DNA from: Palleronia sp. THAF1
GTDB taxonomy: Bacteria; Pseudomonadota; Alphaproteobacteria; Rhodobacterales; Rhodobacteraceae
Reading direction: 5' to 3'
Assembly (NCBI RefSeq): GCF_009363795.1
Contig: NZ_CP045420.1
Span: 849,001-913,000 of the forward strand
Length of the DNA stretch: 64,000 bases
Shown: piece after piece, positions 44,643 through 53,338 of the stretch
Numbering within the stretch: position 1 is the first letter of the stretch
Layout of the letters: every line of letters begins with the position of its first letter
Made by a program: the position numbers and the translations under genes
The notes under the pieces: model-generated
The model's input: only the letters and a program-made list of their open reading frames with translations
The model's database searches: none
What the model was told of the DNA's origin: nothing

Positions 44643-45322
44643 AAGGGTAGGTCTCCGGCAAGGAATGCAGCGGCGGGTGAACTTTCGGGCTGCGTGAAGA
44701 AATCTGCGGCGTGGCTGTGTTCGGTCAAGCGGCCCTGGTGCAAAAACAGGACATCATCCGCCAACCGCCTTGCCTGTCCGGTGTCGTGGGTGACGAAAAT
44801 CACCTTGGTGCCAGCGCGCGCGGCCCCTTGCACCAACGTCTCGATCCCGGCGGTCGAAGACGGGTCCAAGCTGGCGGTCGGCTCATCCAAGAACAAGACC
44901 TGCGGATCGGTAGCCAGCGCGCGGGCAAAGGCCAGTCGTTGTTGTTCACCTCCCGACAGCGCGCGGGCGGGTTGGCGTGCCCTGTCCGACAAGCCGACAC
45001 GGTCGAGAAGGGTGTCTCGCTTGCCGCGATCTCGCGTCACGAAATCAAGGTTCGCGGCCACCGAGCGGCGCAGCAGCACCGGATGCTGGAACACCATCGC
45101 CTGACGCGGTGGCGGGCCGGGCCATGTCACCGTCCCGGAGCTGGGCACCTGCAATCCGTGCAGGCACTTCAGAAACAACGACTTGCCCGCCCCATTCGGC
45201 CCCATGACGACCGTGATGCCGGGTGCGTCAATCGTCGCGTCGATCCCGTTCAGCAGCGACGTGCCGTCCCGCTCTAACCGCAAATCGCGCACGATCAGGG
45301 GCAGCACACTATCCACGGGCAC
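44639..45322 (-). CDS. tupC: Tungstate-type ABC transporter, ATP-binding protein
   Basis: 227 aa. Walker A MGPNGAGKSLFLKCLHGL (about 39), signature ALSGGEQQRLAFARALATD, Walker B VLFLDEPTASLD, H-loop VTHDTGQARRLADD. Compact, with no TOBE domain. Lies between permease and binding protein and overlaps both. Confidence 0.9.
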   Translation of the reverse strand: MPVDSVLPLIVRDLRLERDGTSLLNGIDATIDAPGITVVMGPNGAGKSLFLKCLHGLQVPSSGTVTWPGPPPRQAMVFQHPVLLRRSVAANLDFVTRDRGKRDTLLDRVGLSDRARQPARALSGGEQQRLAFARALATDPQVLFLDEPTASLDPSSTAGIETLVQGAARAGTKVIFVTHDTGQARRLADDVLFLHQGRLTEHSHAADFFTQPESSPAAAFLAGDLPL

Positions 45323-46013
45323 GTGCCTCTCCCAACCGCAGCCCTTGCGCGGCGATGTTCACTGCCAGCGCCAGGACCAGAAGGATTAGGCCCAGCGCCA
45401 AGGCCAAGGCCAACTCCCCTCGCGATGTCTCCAAAGCGATGGCGGTCGTCATCACCCGCGTCAGGTGGTCGATATTGCCGCCGACGATCATCACCGCGCC
45501 GACCTCTGCCACCGCGCGCCCGAACCCGGCTAGAGCGACTGTCACCAAGGCAAATCGAGCGTCCCACAGGCAGGCGCGCAGCACGGCGCTGGGCGGAATG
45601 GCGAGGGAGCGGAACGTTTCGGCATATTCGGCGTGAAGGTCCGCGATGACCTGCCGCGCCAATGCCGCGACGATGGGCGTGATCAGGATCGTCTGCGCCA
45701 CGATCATGGCCGTGGGCGAATAAAGCAGCCCGAGGAATCCCAATGGCCCGGCGCGCGACAGGCCCATGTAGACGATCAGCCCGACGACCACGGGCGGCAG
45801 GCCCATCAGCGCATTGACGACACCGGTCGCGGTGCCACGCCCCGGGAATCGCAGAATGGCCAATGCAGCGCCGGAAGGTAGGCCAAGAAGCAAGGCAGCC
45901 AGCGTGGCCGTCAGGCTGACGTAGATCGACAGGCCGACGATCTCCAGCAGATCCGCATCGCCGCTGAGGATCAGCGAAAGCGCGAGCGAAAAGGCCGTGC
46001 CGAAATCCTGCAT
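45309..46013 (-). CDS. tupB: Tungstate-type ABC transporter, permease
   Basis: 234 aa, about five or six membrane segments. LGLPSGAALAILRFPGRGTATGVVNALMGLPPVVVGLIVYMGLSRAGPLG is the TupB/ModB-like core; the EAA-type loop is EYAETFRSLAIPPSAVLRACLWDARFALVTVALAGFGRAVAEVGAVMIVGGNI. First gene of the tupB-tupC-tupA order. Divergent from the FAD oxidoreductase gene. Confidence 0.9.
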   Translation of the reverse strand: MQDFGTAFSLALSLILSGDADLLEIVGLSIYVSLTATLAALLLGLPSGAALAILRFPGRGTATGVVNALMGLPPVVVGLIVYMGLSRAGPLGFLGLLYSPTAMIVAQTILITPIVAALARQVIADLHAEYAETFRSLAIPPSAVLRACLWDARFALVTVALAGFGRAVAEVGAVMIVGGNIDHLTRVMTTAIALETSRGELALALALGLILLVLALAVNIAAQGLRLGEARARG

Positions 46014-46118
46014 TTTTGGGCCCGCCCGGCGTTGAAATCAAAGGTGCAACATGCACTTGAGGCCAGCGGGTGCAAGGGTGCGATTGCCAACCCAGCCACC
46101 GCAGGGCTAGCTGCGAGA

Positions 46119-47318
46119 ATGACCGAAAGCTTCGACACCGTAATCATAGGCGGCGCTGCCGTAGGGGCCGCGACGGCCTATTTCCTGACCCGCGACACCG
46201 ACGCCCGTGTCGCTGTGATCGAACGTGATCCCAGCTACGCGCGGGCCGCGACGACCCTTTCGGCGGGCTCACTGCGGTTGCAGTTCTCTACGGCGCTGAA
46301 CGTGCGTCTTAGCGCCTTTGGACGGACGTTCCTGGAGGACTTCCCGCGTGCGATGGGCGTGGATGGGCTTGGCCCGGACGTCGGCTTCCGCGCGGGCGGC
46401 TACCTGTTCCTCGCCGCGACCGATGCACAGGCGCAGGTCTTGCACGCCAATCACGCCGTTCAGATCGGCGCGGGGGCCGAAACGGCGTTGTGGTCGCCCG
46501 ATCAGGTCGCGACCGCGTTTCCTCATCTACGTACCGATGACCTGACGCTCGCATCCTACGGTGGCGCGGCAGAGGGGTGGTTCGACGGCGCGACCTTGCT
46601 GTCCGGCCTGCGCGTCAAGGCCCGCGCACAGGGCGCGACGTTCCTGCGGGACGAGGTTGTGGCGCTGGATCGGCAGGACGCGCGCGTCACGGGTGTTGCG
46701 CTCGCCTCTGGCCGCCGATTGTCCTGCGGCTCGGTCGTGAACGCCGCCGGATGCCGCGCGGCACAGATCGCGGCGATGGCGGGGATCACCCTTCCGGTAG
46801 AGCCGCGCAAGCGCACGGTCTTCGCGTTCGATTGCCGGATGTCGCCCGAAGGCAGCGCGACGGTCAATGAAGGGCGCCTGCCGCTGATGATCGACCCCTC
46901 CGGCGTCTACTGCCGCCCGGAAGGCACCGGTTTCATTGCGGGTGCGACGCCAACCCCCGATCCGGCGGCGGACCCCGACGATCTGGACCCGCGGCATGAC
47001 GAGTTCGAGGATATCATCTGGCCGACGCTCGCCGGGCGATCCGAAGCCTTCCAGGCGATCCGCCTGCGATCCATGTGGGCGGGGCAATACGATTGGAACG
47101 TGCTGGACCGCAACGCGATCATCGGCGCGCATCCTGACGTGGACAATCTTTTTTTCGCCAACGGTTTTTCGGGCCACGGCTTGCAACATAGCCCGGCAGT
47201 CGGGCGGGGATTGTCCGAGTTGATCGGTACCGGTGGCTACCGCACTCTGGACCTATCAGAACTGGGATGGGGCAGGGTGTCGGAACAGCGCACGGTCGTC
47301 GAACAGGCGGTGATCTAG
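46119..47318 (+). CDS. FAD-dependent amine/amino-acid oxidoreductase (DAO family)
   Basis: 399 aa. N-terminal Rossmann fingerprint TVIIGGAAVGAATAYFLTRDTDARVAVIERD, then ATTLSAGSLRLQFSTALN as in FOXRED1/sarcosine oxidase-like proteins. C-terminal FAD contact LFFANGFSGHGLQHSPAVGRGLSELI. The substrate is unknown; relatives oxidise N-methyl or D-amino acids. I set the start at MTESFDTVIIGG; the upstream extension has no support. It converges on bciA with a four-base overlap of their ends. Confidence 0.86.
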   Translation: MTESFDTVIIGGAAVGAATAYFLTRDTDARVAVIERDPSYARAATTLSAGSLRLQFSTALNVRLSAFGRTFLEDFPRAMGVDGLGPDVGFRAGGYLFLAATDAQAQVLHANHAVQIGAGAETALWSPDQVATAFPHLRTDDLTLASYGGAAEGWFDGATLLSGLRVKARAQGATFLRDEVVALDRQDARVTGVALASGRRLSCGSVVNAAGCRAAQIAAMAGITLPVEPRKRTVFAFDCRMSPEGSATVNEGRLPLMIDPSGVYCRPEGTGFIAGATPTPDPAADPDDLDPRHDEFEDIIWPTLAGRSEAFQAIRLRSMWAGQYDWNVLDRNAIIGAHPDVDNLFFANGFSGHGLQHSPAVGRGLSELIGTGGYRTLDLSELGWGRVSEQRTVVEQAVI

Positions 47319-48244
47319 AACACCGCGTGATCGCCCCGGTCGTCCGCCGCTTCGCCTGACAGCCGCGCTGCGTAATGGTCGGCCAGTGTGTCGGTGCCGG
47401 TTTCCGGCGTAGCATCGGCGTCGTAGCGGCCCGTTTCCGGGTCTCTCACCAGCATGGAGCGCGTGGCGTAAAAGCGACCGATCCGCGCGAGTTCGGCCTT
47501 GGCGCGTAGGCGTGGCGACATGGTGCCCGCCATCGATAGCGCGCCGATGATGCCGCCCATCAGGCGCAAAGGCACATGCCGGACCGGCACTTCGCGTCCC
47601 AGCAAGCGCGACAGCATCGCCACTTGATCCAACGGCGTGATCGCGGGGCCGGGGCCGCCGATGGGCAAAATGCGGTTGGCACGGGCCGGATCGGTCAGGC
47701 AATCGGCAAGGTAGGCGGCCAGATCGCGGTCAGAGATCGGCTTGCAGGCCGTGAGTTGTCCGTCACCGAACACAAGGAACGGCTTGCCTGCCTGCACGCG
47801 GCCAATCTGGCCGGACAGGGATTTGAAAAAGGCGGTCGGGCGCACGATGGAATACCGGGCTCCGCTGGCGATCAGGTGCTTCTCGGTCGCCAACTTAGCG
47901 TGCTGGAAGGCCAGTGCGGGTTCCTGAACGCAAAGCGCGGAGAGGAGAACCACGTGATCCGCTTGCGCCGCGTCGATGGCTGCGACCGTCGCTGCGTGAT
48001 CTATGGCCCACGCGTCGGCGGGCGCGCCGGTACGAGAGGCAAGGCAAGAGACCAGCGCCTGCGGGCGAATGGCGGCGATCGCTGCGGGCCACTCAGCCAG
48101 TGCCGCGTGGATGCACTCGCATCCTATCGGCGCGGTCGATCCCGGTCGGATCAGCGCCGTGACGCGATGCCCGCGCTCCAAAAGCGCCGCAGCGGTGGCG
48201 CGACCGATGGTGCCGGTCGCGCCGAGCAGCAGGACGTGACTCAC
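47315..48244 (-). CDS. bciA: Divinyl chlorophyllide a 8-vinyl-reductase, BciA type
   Basis: 309 aa NAD(P)H-dependent SDR-like protein. GATGTIGRATAAALLERGH is the nucleotide-binding loop. The run YSIVRPTAFFKSLSGQIGRVQAGKPFLVFGDGQLTACKPISDRDLAAYLADCL, then NRILPIGGPGPAITPLDQ, and the C-terminus GTDTLADHYA...DDRGDHAVF fit BciA, which reduces the C8 vinyl group of (proto)chlorophyllide in bacteriochlorophyll synthesis. GTG start overlapping the rpe stop. It lies outside any photosynthesis cluster in this window; in several purple bacteria bciA is also unlinked. A remote NAD-dependent epimerase is the alternative. Confidence 0.8.
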   Translation of the reverse strand: MSHVLLLGATGTIGRATAAALLERGHRVTALIRPGSTAPIGCECIHAALAEWPAAIAAIRPQALVSCLASRTGAPADAWAIDHAATVAAIDAAQADHVVLLSALCVQEPALAFQHAKLATEKHLIASGARYSIVRPTAFFKSLSGQIGRVQAGKPFLVFGDGQLTACKPISDRDLAAYLADCLTDPARANRILPIGGPGPAITPLDQVAMLSRLLGREVPVRHVPLRLMGGIIGALSMAGTMSPRLRAKAELARIGRFYATRSMLVRDPETGRYDADATPETGTDTLADHYAARLSGEAADDRGDHAVF

Positions 48245-48927
48245 GCCAGTGTCGCCGTGGCCCCGTCGGCGGCTTTGCGGATCGCGGCGATATTGCGCCC
48301 GTAGATATCCGGCGCGTCCACCGATCCGTCCTTGAACACCGCCGACCCGGCGACCAGCACATCGGCACCCGCCTTGGCGACCAGCGGCGCGGTGTCGGTC
48401 GTCACGCCGCCGTCGATCTCGATCAATATATCGCGGCCTGCGCACATGGCACGCAGTCGGGCGATCTTGGCGGTCATGTCGATGAAGCTTTGCCCGCCGA
48501 AACCAGGGTTCACCGTCATCACGCAGATCAGGTCCGTCAGGTCCAGCACATGCTCCACAGCTTCGGCTGGGGTGCCGGGGTTCAGAGCGACACCGGCTTT
48601 CATGCCCGCCGCGCGGATCGCCTGAAGCGTGCGGTGGATGTGGGGGCCGGCCTCGACATGGGCGGTCAGGATATCTGCGCCCGCGTCGGCGTAGGCGCCG
48701 ATATAGGCGTCCACCGGAGAGATCATCAGGTGAACGTCCATCACCGTTTTCACGTGCGGGCGAAACGCCTTCACCGCCGGAGCGCCGAAGGTCAGGTTCG
48801 GAACGAAGTGTCCGTCCATCACGTCGATGTGGACCCAATCCGCCCCCTGATCCTCTATCGCGCGGATCTCAGCCCCGAAATTTGCGAAATCGGCAGACAG
48901 GATTGAGGGGGCGATCTTGATGGGCAT
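48241..48927 (-). CDS. rpe: Ribulose-phosphate 3-epimerase
   Basis: 228 aa TIM-barrel enzyme of the pentose phosphate pathway (and the Calvin cycle where present). Motifs: IKIAPSILSADFANF, WVHIDVMDGHFVPNLTFG (metal ligands H and D), VHLMI, MTVNPGFGGQSFI and EIDGGV. Start at MPIKIAPS. Overlaps bciA by four bases. Confidence 0.96.
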   Translation of the reverse strand: MPIKIAPSILSADFANFGAEIRAIEDQGADWVHIDVMDGHFVPNLTFGAPAVKAFRPHVKTVMDVHLMISPVDAYIGAYADAGADILTAHVEAGPHIHRTLQAIRAAGMKAGVALNPGTPAEAVEHVLDLTDLICVMTVNPGFGGQSFIDMTAKIARLRAMCAGRDILIEIDGGVTTDTAPLVAKAGADVLVAGSAVFKDGSVDAPDIYGRNIAAIRKAADGATATLA

Positions 48928-48943
48928 GGGGTGGTCCGGTTGT

Positions 48944-49936
48944 TCAGGCGGCAAGCGCGGTCAGGGATTGCACGGCGTCAGCGGCGAGTTCGAAAGAGCG
49001 CAGGCGCGCGGTGTGGTCGTGGATGCCACCGGTCAGGATGATCTCATCCGGGTTGTGTGCCTCGATCAGCGCCGCGATCTGGTCGCGCACCTGATCGCGG
49101 GTGCCGCAGGCGGTGACGCGCAAGGCTTGGTCGATGGCGCGGGTCATCTGGGTGCCGAGCACGGCCTCGATGTCGTCCACCGGAGCAGGCAGCTTGCCGG
49201 GGTTGCCGGATCGCAGGTTGGCAAAAGCTTGCTGCATGGAGCTGCGCAGACGGCGTGCCTCTTGTTCGGTGTCGGCTGCAAAGACGTTGATCGCCAGCAT
49301 CGCGTGGGGCGTTGCCTGCTGCTTCGACGGTTGGAAGCGGTCGCGGTAGACGGCGAAGGCATCTTCCAGCGCGTCGGGCGCGAAGTGGGAGGCGAAGGCG
49401 TAGGGCAGGCCCTGCTGCGCGGCGAATTGCGCACCGTAAAGGGAAGAGCCGAGGATCCACAGCGGCACCTCTGTCGCCTCGCCCGGTATCGCACGCAATG
49501 GCGCACCGGGGCGAGTGGGGCCAAGCAAGGCCTGAAGTTGTGCCACATCCGTGGGGAAGTCATCGCGACCGGGGCGATACATCGCACGCATGACGTTCAT
49601 GTCGCCACCCGGCGCGCGGCCAAGGCCAAGATCAATGCGGTTCGGATACATCGTCGCCAGCGTGCCGAACTGTTCGGCGACGGCCAAAGGCATGTGGTTG
49701 CCCAACATGATTCCGCCAGCGCCAACGCGGATCGAGCGCGTCGCGCCCGCGATATGGCCGATCAGGATCGCCGTCGCGGCAGAGGCGATGCCTTCCATAT
49801 TGTGATGCTCGGCCAGCCAATAGCGGTGATAGCCCCATTGCTCTGCATGGCGGGCCAGATCGACGCTGTTCGCGATGGCATCGGCGGCGGTGCGGCCCTC
49901 GGGGACGTTCGACAGATCGAGGATGGAATAACGCAT
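48944..49936 (-). CDS. LLM-class flavin-dependent oxidoreductase (luciferase-like)
   Basis: 330 aa. [63 protein letters not shown] is a standard opening of the bacterial-luciferase-like family, with [42 protein letters not shown]. It is expected to bind FMN or F420; the substrate is unknown (often annotated as alkanal monooxygenase-like). A single-component monooxygenase role is most likely. Sixteen bases upstream of rpe on the same strand. Confidence 0.88.
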   Translation of the reverse strand: MRYSILDLSNVPEGRTAADAIANSVDLARHAEQWGYHRYWLAEHHNMEGIASAATAILIGHIAGATRSIRVGAGGIMLGNHMPLAVAEQFGTLATMYPNRIDLGLGRAPGGDMNVMRAMYRPGRDDFPTDVAQLQALLGPTRPGAPLRAIPGEATEVPLWILGSSLYGAQFAAQQGLPYAFASHFAPDALEDAFAVYRDRFQPSKQQATPHAMLAINVFAADTEQEARRLRSSMQQAFANLRSGNPGKLPAPVDDIEAVLGTQMTRAIDQALRVTACGTRDQVRDQIAALIEAHNPDEIILTGGIHDHTARLRSFELAADAVQSLTALAA

Positions 49937-49996
49937 GGCAAAGACTCCTTTCACCACCATATGGGAGCGTTCGGGGGCCATGTCATCCGGCAGGGA

Positions 49997-51475
49997 TCAG
50001 TTCGCGTCGGTCGGTTCTTCGACGTTGGCGTCGGCATCAGCGCCGTTTGCCTCAGGCTCGGCCGTCTCCGTGATCTCTGGCTCGGTCAACGCACCAGAGG
50101 TCCAGACGCCGGCTTGCTCTTCACCGTCCGCATAGACGATGCGGCCCTGACCCTCGCGCTGTCCGTCCACGAAATTGCCCGTGTAGACATCGCCCGTCGC
50201 ATAGGTCGCGACACCTTCGCCTTCGATCCGGCCATCGACCCACTCGCCCTCGTAGGTCGACCCATCCGCGTAGGTGATCGTGCCCTGACCGTTGCGCTGG
50301 TCGGCGGTGAATCCGCCCTCGTAGACCGCGCCATCGGGAAAGGTCGCCGTGCCCTGACCTTCGCGCGCACCATCAACGAAGTCGCCCTCGTAGGTGGTGC
50401 CGTCTGGCAGGGTCAGCGTGCCGGTGCCCTCACGTTCGCCATCGACGAACTGGCCTTCGTAGACGGCGCCGCCGGGATAGGTCGCCTGGCCACTGCCGTC
50501 GATCAGCCCTTCGGACCATTCGCCTTCGTAGATCGTGCCGTCGGGGTAGGTGATCGTTCCCTGACCTTCCGGCAAATCAGCGCGGAAGCTGCCTTCATAG
50601 ACCGCACCGTCGGTGTAGGTGGCCGTGCCTTGACCTTCGATCCGCCCGGCGACCCATTCACCGGTGTAGGTGTAGCCGGAGGGGCGCGTGAAGGTGCCCG
50701 TGCCTTCGCGCAGATCGGCGGCGAACTGGCCTTCGTAGACATCGCCGTTCGCGTATTCGACGCGACCCGCACCTTGGCGTTGTCCGGATTCAAACGCGCC
50801 GGTGTAGACGTCGCCGTCGGGCAGGGTCAGCGTACCGCTGCCGGTAATCTCATCCCCGCTCCACTGGCCTTCGTAGACTAGGCCGTCGGGCGTTTCCAGC
50901 GTGCCGGTGCCGCTGCGCTGATCGTCGGCCATCTCGCCGGTGTAGACCGCGCCGTCGGGGTAGGTGATCGTGCCGGTGCCGTCCTTTTCGCCGCTGGACC
51001 ACTCGCCGTCATAGACGTAGCCCGCGTCGGTCGTCAGCGTGCCGCGCCCGTGGCGGCGAGCGTTGCGGAAGCTGCCTTCATAGCGCGATCCGTTTTCATA
51101 GGTGGCGACGCCTTCGCCTTCGATCACACCCGCCAGCCAGTCGCCTTCATAGGTCGAACCGTCGGGGTAGGTGACGCCCCCGGTGCCGTGGGGTTTGCCG
51201 GACAGGAACTCACCCTCGTAGACCGAACCATCGGGGAAACGGGCGGTGCCGGTGCCGCGAATCTCGCCCATGACCCAGTCGCCGGTGTACTCGAAGCCGT
51301 TCGGCAGGCGGTAGGTGCCGGTGCCGTCCTGCTTGCCGTCGGTGAAGGTGCCCTCGTAGACGCCGCCGTCCTCATATTGATACGTCCGCACCTCACCGTC
51401 CTGCGCATGGGCGGCGGTGGCAAGCGTTACAGTCAGGGCGAGGCCGATGATCGGATGGCGCAAGGGACTCTCCAC
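49997..51475 (-). CDS. Secreted MORN-repeat protein
   Basis: 492 aa. GTG start at 51475 (a TTG at 51463 is possible) leads into a signal peptide HPIIGLALTVTLATAAHAQ. From about residue 28, some 19 MORN units of 23 residues follow in register (consensus VYEGxFxDGxRxGxGTxTYPDGx), ending near residue 465. The tail (VWTSGALTEPEITETAEPEANGADADANVEEP) is acidic and disordered. MORN repeats form elongated beta-hairpin sheets used for protein or lipid contact. The period gives a visible 69-bp DNA repeat pattern. No enzymatic domain is attached. Secreted or periplasmic; role unknown. Confidence 0.9.
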   Translation of the reverse strand: MESPLRHPIIGLALTVTLATAAHAQDGEVRTYQYEDGGVYEGTFTDGKQDGTGTYRLPNGFEYTGDWVMGEIRGTGTARFPDGSVYEGEFLSGKPHGTGGVTYPDGSTYEGDWLAGVIEGEGVATYENGSRYEGSFRNARRHGRGTLTTDAGYVYDGEWSSGEKDGTGTITYPDGAVYTGEMADDQRSGTGTLETPDGLVYEGQWSGDEITGSGTLTLPDGDVYTGAFESGQRQGAGRVEYANGDVYEGQFAADLREGTGTFTRPSGYTYTGEWVAGRIEGQGTATYTDGAVYEGSFRADLPEGQGTITYPDGTIYEGEWSEGLIDGSGQATYPGGAVYEGQFVDGEREGTGTLTLPDGTTYEGDFVDGAREGQGTATFPDGAVYEGGFTADQRNGQGTITYADGSTYEGEWVDGRIEGEGVATYATGDVYTGNFVDGQREGQGRIVYADGEEQAGVWTSGALTEPEITETAEPEANGADADANVEEPTDAN

Positions 51476-51624
51476 GTCGTTTTGGGTTGGTTTACGGCAA
51501 GTTCCGGGAAAGTAACGAGCGTCCGGGTCACCCGCAACGCTTTTCACCCGCCCCGTGCATCGACGCATGCCCTTCCCATCGCGGCCCGGTCTGATACGTC
51601 GCTACCTTATACGAAGGAGCCGCC

Positions 51625-53283
51625 ATGACCGACCGTTTCCGCCTGACGCTTGCACAATTGAATCCCGTTGTCGGCGATATTGCCGGAAACGCCGCGCTGG
51701 CCCGCGATGCCTGGGAACAAGGGCGGGAGGCGGGCGCCGATCTTGTGGCGCTGCCAGAGATGTTCATCACCGGCTATCAGATCCAGGACCTTGTGATGAA
51801 GCCCGTTTTCGGGACGGCGGCGATGGACGCGGTCGAGGCGCTGGCCCGCGACTGCGCGGACGGCCCCGCCTTGGCGATCGGGGGGCCCTACGCCTACGGC
51901 GACATGCTGTATAACGCCTATTTCATCTGTCAGGGTGGGAAGATCACGGCGCGGGTTCTGAAGCATCACCTGCCGAACAAGGCGGTTTTCGACGAAAAGC
52001 GCATCTACGACCACGGCCCGATCACCGGCCCCTTCAGCGTGAACGGCGTGCGCATCGGGTCGCCCATCTGCGAGGACGCGTGGCACGAAGACGTGGCCGA
52101 GGCGCTGGCCGAAAGCGGGGCAGAGATCCTGCTGGTGCCGAACGGGTCACCCTACCACCGGCATAAGCACGATCTGCGCTTGGGCCATATGGTTGGGCGC
52201 GTGGTCGAGACGGGACTGCCGATGGCCTACCTGAACATGGTGGGCGGACAGGACGATCAGGTGTTCGACGGCGCGTCCTTTGTGCTGAACCCCGGCGGCG
52301 CTTTGGCGGTACAAATGCCGTTCTGCGACAGTGCGGTGACCCATGTGGACTTCGAGCGTGGCGACGATGGCTGGCGTGCCGTTCCTGGCGATAAGGCCGC
52401 CCTGCCGGATGAGTGGGAAAGCGACTACCGCGTCATGGTCGAATCCTTGCGCGACTATTGCGGCAAGGCGGGTTTCTCCAAGGTGTTGCTGGGGCTTTCG
52501 GGGGGGATCGACAGCGCCATCGTCGCGGTGATCGCCGCCGACGCACTGGGCCCCGACAACGTGCGCTGCGTGATGCTGCCGTCAGAGTTTACCTCGCAGG
52601 CGTCACTCGACGACGCGGCGGCGGTCGCGAAAGCGCTGGGCTGCCGGTTGAACGAAATCAGCATCGAAGGCCCCCGTCAGGCCATGCGCGACGCCTTGGC
52701 GCCGCTGTTCGATGGGCTGACAGAGGATGTGACCGAAGAGAACATCCAATCCCGTCTGCGCGGCGTGACGCTCATGGCGCTTTCCAACAAGTTCGGGGAA
52801 ATGCTCCTGACCACCGGCAACAAGTCAGAGGTCGCGGTGGGCTACGCCACGATCTACGGCGACATGTCAGGCGGCTACAATCCGATCAAGGACATGTATA
52901 AAACCCGCGTGTTCGAAACCTGCCGCTGGCGCAACGCCAACCACCGCGACTGGATGATGGGGCCAACGGGCGAGGTGATCGCGCCCGGCATCATCGACAA
53001 GCCCCCCACCGCAGAGCTGCGCGCCGATCAGAAGGACGAGGATTCACTGCCGCCGTATTCCGTACTCGACGATATTCTGGAGCGGCTGATCGACCGCGAA
53101 GAAAGCGTGGCGGAAGTGGTCGACGCGGGCCATGATCGCGACGAGGTGAAGAAGATCGAGAAACTGATCTACATCAGCGAATACAAGCGGTTCCAGTCGG
53201 CCCCCGGTGCGCGCCTGACCCCGCGCGCGTTCTGGCTGGACCGGCGCTATCCCATCGTGAACCGCTGGCGCGACCCGACCTGA
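51625..53283 (+). CDS. nadE: Glutamine-dependent NAD+ synthetase
   Basis: 552 aa. N-terminal nitrilase-type amidase domain (1-250) with the Glu-Lys-Cys triad in PEMFITGYQIQD (E45), KHHLPNKAVFDEKR and SPICEDAWHED, which frees ammonia from glutamine. C-terminal NAD synthetase domain from about 275 with the PP-loop LGLSGGIDSAIVAV (about 290) and TTGNKSEVAVGYATIYGDMSGGYNPIKDMYK. GAAGGAG precedes ATG. Length is normal for the bacterial two-domain enzyme. Confidence 0.96.
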   Translation: MTDRFRLTLAQLNPVVGDIAGNAALARDAWEQGREAGADLVALPEMFITGYQIQDLVMKPVFGTAAMDAVEALARDCADGPALAIGGPYAYGDMLYNAYFICQGGKITARVLKHHLPNKAVFDEKRIYDHGPITGPFSVNGVRIGSPICEDAWHEDVAEALAESGAEILLVPNGSPYHRHKHDLRLGHMVGRVVETGLPMAYLNMVGGQDDQVFDGASFVLNPGGALAVQMPFCDSAVTHVDFERGDDGWRAVPGDKAALPDEWESDYRVMVESLRDYCGKAGFSKVLLGLSGGIDSAIVAVIAADALGPDNVRCVMLPSEFTSQASLDDAAAVAKALGCRLNEISIEGPRQAMRDALAPLFDGLTEDVTEENIQSRLRGVTLMALSNKFGEMLLTTGNKSEVAVGYATIYGDMSGGYNPIKDMYKTRVFETCRWRNANHRDWMMGPTGEVIAPGIIDKPPTAELRADQKDEDSLPPYSVLDDILERLIDREESVAEVVDAGHDRDEVKKIEKLIYISEYKRFQSAPGARLTPRAFWLDRRYPIVNRWRDPT

Positions 53284-53338
53284 CGGGCCGCGGTAAAAAC
53301 AGCTATACACCTTGCCTCGTTCATTGGTGCGGCACGCG

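Noticed and set aside
43857-46013. Molybdate (ModABC) or phosphate transporter
   Set aside because: The binding protein carries the TTTS motif and overall layout of TupA, and the ATPase lacks the ModC regulatory domain. Molybdate cannot be fully excluded.
48917-50881. 654-codon plus-strand open frame opposite the luciferase-like and MORN genes
   Set aside because: It is the antisense frame of two clear genes on the other strand; its repeats mirror the MORN period and it has no family resemblance.
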